A DNA stretch of 64,000 bases. Origin: Taeniopygia guttata. Its lineage: Eukaryota > Chordata > Aves > Passeriformes > Estrildidae. Made by a program: the position numbers and the translations under genes. The notes beneath the pieces are model-generated. The model worked only from the letters and a program-made list of their open reading frames with translations. It had not been told where the DNA came from and ran no database searches. The stretch covers positions 1,385,501 through 1,449,500 of the forward strand of contig NC_133060.1 of the NCBI RefSeq assembly GCF_048771995.1, in the 5' to 3' direction. The stretch's first letter is position 1. Every line of letters begins with the position of its first letter. Positions 60,592 to 64,000 of the stretch are shown in pieces.

Positions 60592-63500
60592 CTGAGGGGT
60601 GGAAAAAAGGGGAGAGGGGTCAGAATGTGTGGAGACCCCCACCCAAATAACCCCCAGAGCACCCCGAAGACCCCCAAAAAATCCCAAAATACCCCCAAGA
60701 CCCTCCCCCAAAAATCGCAAAGACCCCCCAGACCCCCCCAAACCCTTCCAAAGACCCCCAAAAATCCCCCAAGGACCCCCAAAAACCGCCCAGACCCCTC
60801 CAAAGACCCCCAAAGACCCCCCAAAGTTCCCCAAGGACCACCCAGAGACCCCCAAAGACCCCCAAGGATCCCCCAGACCCCTCAAATACCCCCAAAGACC
60901 CCCAAGGACCCCCCAAAGACCCCCCAGACCCCCCAGATCCCCCCAAAGACCCCCCAGACACCCCCAAGACCCCCCAGACCCACCCAAAGACCCCTAAAGA
61001 CCCCCAAAGACCCCCCAGACCCCCAAGGACCCCCAAGGACTCCCCTAAAGACCCTCAAAGACCCCCAAAGAGTCCCCAAATACCCCCCAGACCCTCCCCA
61101 AAGTCCCCCAAAGACCCCCAAGGACCCCCCAGAGCCCCCCAAGGACCCCCCAGACCCCCCAAATACCCCCAAAGACCCGCAAGGACCCCCAAAGACCCCC
61201 AAGGACCCCCAAAGACCCCCCAGACCCCCCTAAAGACCCCCAAAGACCCCCCAGATCCCCCCAAATACCCCCCAGACCCCCCTAAAGACCAACCAGACCC
61301 CCCTAAAAACCCCCAAGACCCACCCAAAGACCCCCCAAAAAACCCAAGGACCCCCCAGACTCCCCCCAAAGATCCCCAGACCCCTCCAAAAACCCCCAAA
61401 GACCCCCCAAACCCCCCCAAGGACCCCCAAAGAGTCCCCCAGACCCCTCCAAAAAACACCAAGGACCCCCCAAAAGACCCCCCAGACCCCTCCAAAGACC
61501 CCCCAAAGATCCCAAAAGACCCCCAAAGACCCCCAAAGACCCCAAATATCCCCCCCAGACCCCTCTAAAAATCCCAAAGACCCCCAAAGAGTCCCCAGAG
61601 ACCCCCAAGGACCCCCCCAAAATCCCAAAGACCCCCCAGACCCACCCAAGGACCCCCAAAGACCCCCAAGGACCCCTAAAGACCCCCCAGACCCCTCCAA
61701 AGACCCCCAAAGACCCCCAAAGACCCCCAAAGACCCCCCCAGACCCACCCAAAGACCCCCCAAGGACCCCTAAAGACCCCCAAATACCCCAGGGACTCCC
61801 CCCAAAGACCCCCAAAGACCCCCCAAAAGACCCCCAGGACCCCCCAATGACCCCCAAGGACCTCCCAGATCCCCCAAAGACCCCCAATGACCCCCTCAAA
61901 GACCCCCAAAAAGTCCCCAAATACCCCCCAGACCCCACCAAGGACCCCCAAAGACCACCCAGACCCCCCCAAATACCCCCAAATACCCCCCAAAGACCCC
62001 CAAAGAGTCCCCAAAGATCCCCCAAAGACCCCCAAGGACCCCCCAAATACCCACAGGACCCCGCAGAGAGTCCCCAAAGACCCCCAAATACCCCCCAGAC
62101 CCCCCCAATGACCCCAAATACCCCCCCCAGACCCCCCAGACTCCCCCAAATACCCCCAAAAGCCCCCAAGGAGTCCCCAAATAACCCCCAGACCCCCCCA
62201 AATACCCCCAATGACCCCCCCAGATCCCTCCAAAGACCCCCAAAGACCCCCCAGACCACCCAAGGACCCCCAAAGACCCCCAAGGACCCCCCAAAAAGTC
62301 CCCAAATACCCCCAAAGACCCCCAAGGAGCCCTGAGACCCCTCCAAAGACCCCCAAAAAGTCCCCAAATACCCCCAAAGTGTCCCCAAATACCCCCCAGA
62401 TACCCCAAAGACCCCCAAGGACCCCCCAAAGACCCCCAAGGAGTCCCCAAAGACCCCCAAAGACCCCCAAGGATCCCTAAAGACCCCCAAGGACCCCCCA
62501 AAGACCCCCAAATACCCCCAAAGACCCCCAAGGACCACCCAGACCCCCCCAAAGACCCCCAAAGATCCCCCAAAACCCCCAAAGAGTCCCAAAATACCCC
62601 CCAGACCCCCCCAAGGACCCCCAAAGACCCCCCAGACCCACCCAAGGACCCCCCAGAGCCCCCCAAAGACCCCAAATATCCCCCCAGAGCCCCCCCAAAG
62701 ACCCCCCAGAGACCCCCAAAGATTCCCCAGACCCCCCCAAAAAATCCTAAAAACCACCCAGACCCCCTCAAATACCCCCAAATACCCCCCAAACCCTTCC
62801 AAAGACCCCCCAAAGACCCCCTAGGACCCCCCAAAGACCCCCAAGAAACCCCCAAAGACCCCACCAGACTCCCAAGGAGTCCCCAAATACCCCCCAGACC
62901 CCCCTAAAAACCCCCAAAATACCCCCAAAGACCCCCCCAGACCCCCAAGGAGGCCCCAGACCCCCCTAAAAACCCCCAAAGACCCCTCCAAAAACCCCCC
63001 AGACCCCCCCAAAGACCCCCAAGAACCCCCCAGAGACCCCCAAGGACCCCCCAATGACCCCCCAGACCCCTCCAAAGACCCCCAAGGACCCCTAAAGACC
63101 CCCAAAGACCCCCCAGATCCCCCCAAAGACCCCCAGAGCCCCCTAAAAACCCCCAAAGACCCCCAAGTACCCCCCAGACTCCCCTAAAGACCCCCAAGGA
63201 GCCCCCCAAAGACCACCTAAGACCCCCAAGGATCCCTAAAGACCCCCCAAACCCCTCCAAAGACCCCCCAAAGACCCCCAAAGAGTCCCCAAATAACCCC
63301 CAGACCCACCCAAAGACCCCCAAGGACCTCCCAGATTCCCCCAAAGACCCCCAAGGACTCCCCAGACCCCCCCAAAAACCCCCAAGACCCCCCCCAAAAT
63401 CGCAAAGACCCCCCAGACACCCCCAAAGACCCCAAATATCCCCCCCAGACCCTCCCCAAAGTCCCCCAAAGACCCCCCAAGGACCCCCAAAGACCCCCAA

Positions 63501-64000
63501 ATACCCCCCAGACTCACCCAAGGACCCCCAAGGACCCCCCAGATCCCCCCAAGTTCCCCCAAAGACCCCAAGACCCCCCAAAAACCCCCCAGACCCCCCA
63601 AACACTTCCAAAGACCCCCAAGGACCCCCCAAAGACCCCCAAGGACCCCCCAGACCCCTCCAAAGACCCCCAGAGACCCCCCAGACCCCCCCAATGACCC
63701 CAAGACCCCCTCAAAAACCCCCAAGGAGCCCCCAGACCCCCCCAAATACCCCCAAAGACCCCCAAGGACTCCTAAAGACCCCCAAGGACCCCCCAGAGAC
63801 CCCCAAATAACCCCAAATACCCCCCAGACCCCCTCAAAAACCCCCAAGACCCCCCCCAAAAATCCTAAAGACCCCCCAGACCCCCCCAAATACACCCAAA
63901 ACCCCCCAGATCCCCCCAAATACTCCCCCCGACCCCCCAGACCCCCCAAAGACCCCCAAAGACCCCCAAAGAATCCCCAAATACCCCCAAGGACTCCCCA
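60592..64000 (-). repeat. Upstream intron (partial): GACCCCCAAAGACCCCC array
   Basis: Beyond a short unique stretch next to exon 1 (to about 60650), the sequence is an array of ACCCCCAAAG/ACCCCCCAG units to the end of the window. I found no match to the GST-like N-terminal exons here on either strand. Confidence 0.85.

Noticed and set aside
60592..64000. Search for the preceding GST-domain exons
   Set aside because: Nothing resembling the conserved N-terminal region is visible on the minus strand; the stretch is a tandem array, so those exons must lie beyond the window.

Overview
The window holds one recognisable gene, read on the minus strand: the 3' part of VARS1, cytoplasmic valyl-tRNA synthetase. 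I could place 28 exons between 60591 and 800. Their phases join without a break into 1,085 complete codons and a stop, covering the linker after the N-terminal GST-like domain, the catalytic core with HLGH and KMSKS signatures, the CP1 editing domain, the anticodon-binding domain and the C-terminal coiled coil. The 5' exons lie beyond position 64000. Residue numbers below are local, counted from the first complete codon in the window. Comparisons with human VARS1 are from memory.

Only about 3.3 kb of the 59.8 kb gene span is coding. Every intron except one (78 bp) is 0.7-4.4 kb and is built almost entirely of GC-rich tandem repeats, with a different unit in nearly every intron: 9-bp AATGTCCCC, 10-bp AAATCCCCCC, 10-bp CTGGGGTCAC, CAGTCCCTCC, CACGCCCAC and others. 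A single-copy vertebrate housekeeping gene with this GC content and this minisatellite load, including CAGTCCCTCC/CAGTATAAAC repeats of a kind I associate with bird genomes, suggests a bird and a small GC-rich microchromosome. That is inference; the species cannot be read from the sequence.

The outstanding feature is that many intronic arrays contain copies of the adjoining exon edge together with its splice site. By eye I count about 90 such copies (13-73 bp of exon each) from 17 of the 28 exons. Copies of an exon's 3' edge plus donor lie just downstream of that exon; copies of a 5' edge plus acceptor lie just upstream. Exons 12, 13 and 21 are flanked by copies of both their ends. The introns appear to have grown by repeated tandem duplication across splice junctions, leaving long runs of decoy splice sites around each real one.

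Layout in plus coordinates: 1-799, 3' flank with a poly(A) signal at 760-765; 800-20714, exons 28-20 (C-terminal and anticodon-binding parts); 21652-35977, exons 19-12 (second half of the catalytic core); 38656-48731, exons 11-6 (CP1 editing domain and its approach); 51549-60591, exons 5-1 (first half of the catalytic core and linker); 60592-64000, repeat-filled intron. The many long open frames in the window are products of repeat periodicity, not genes.
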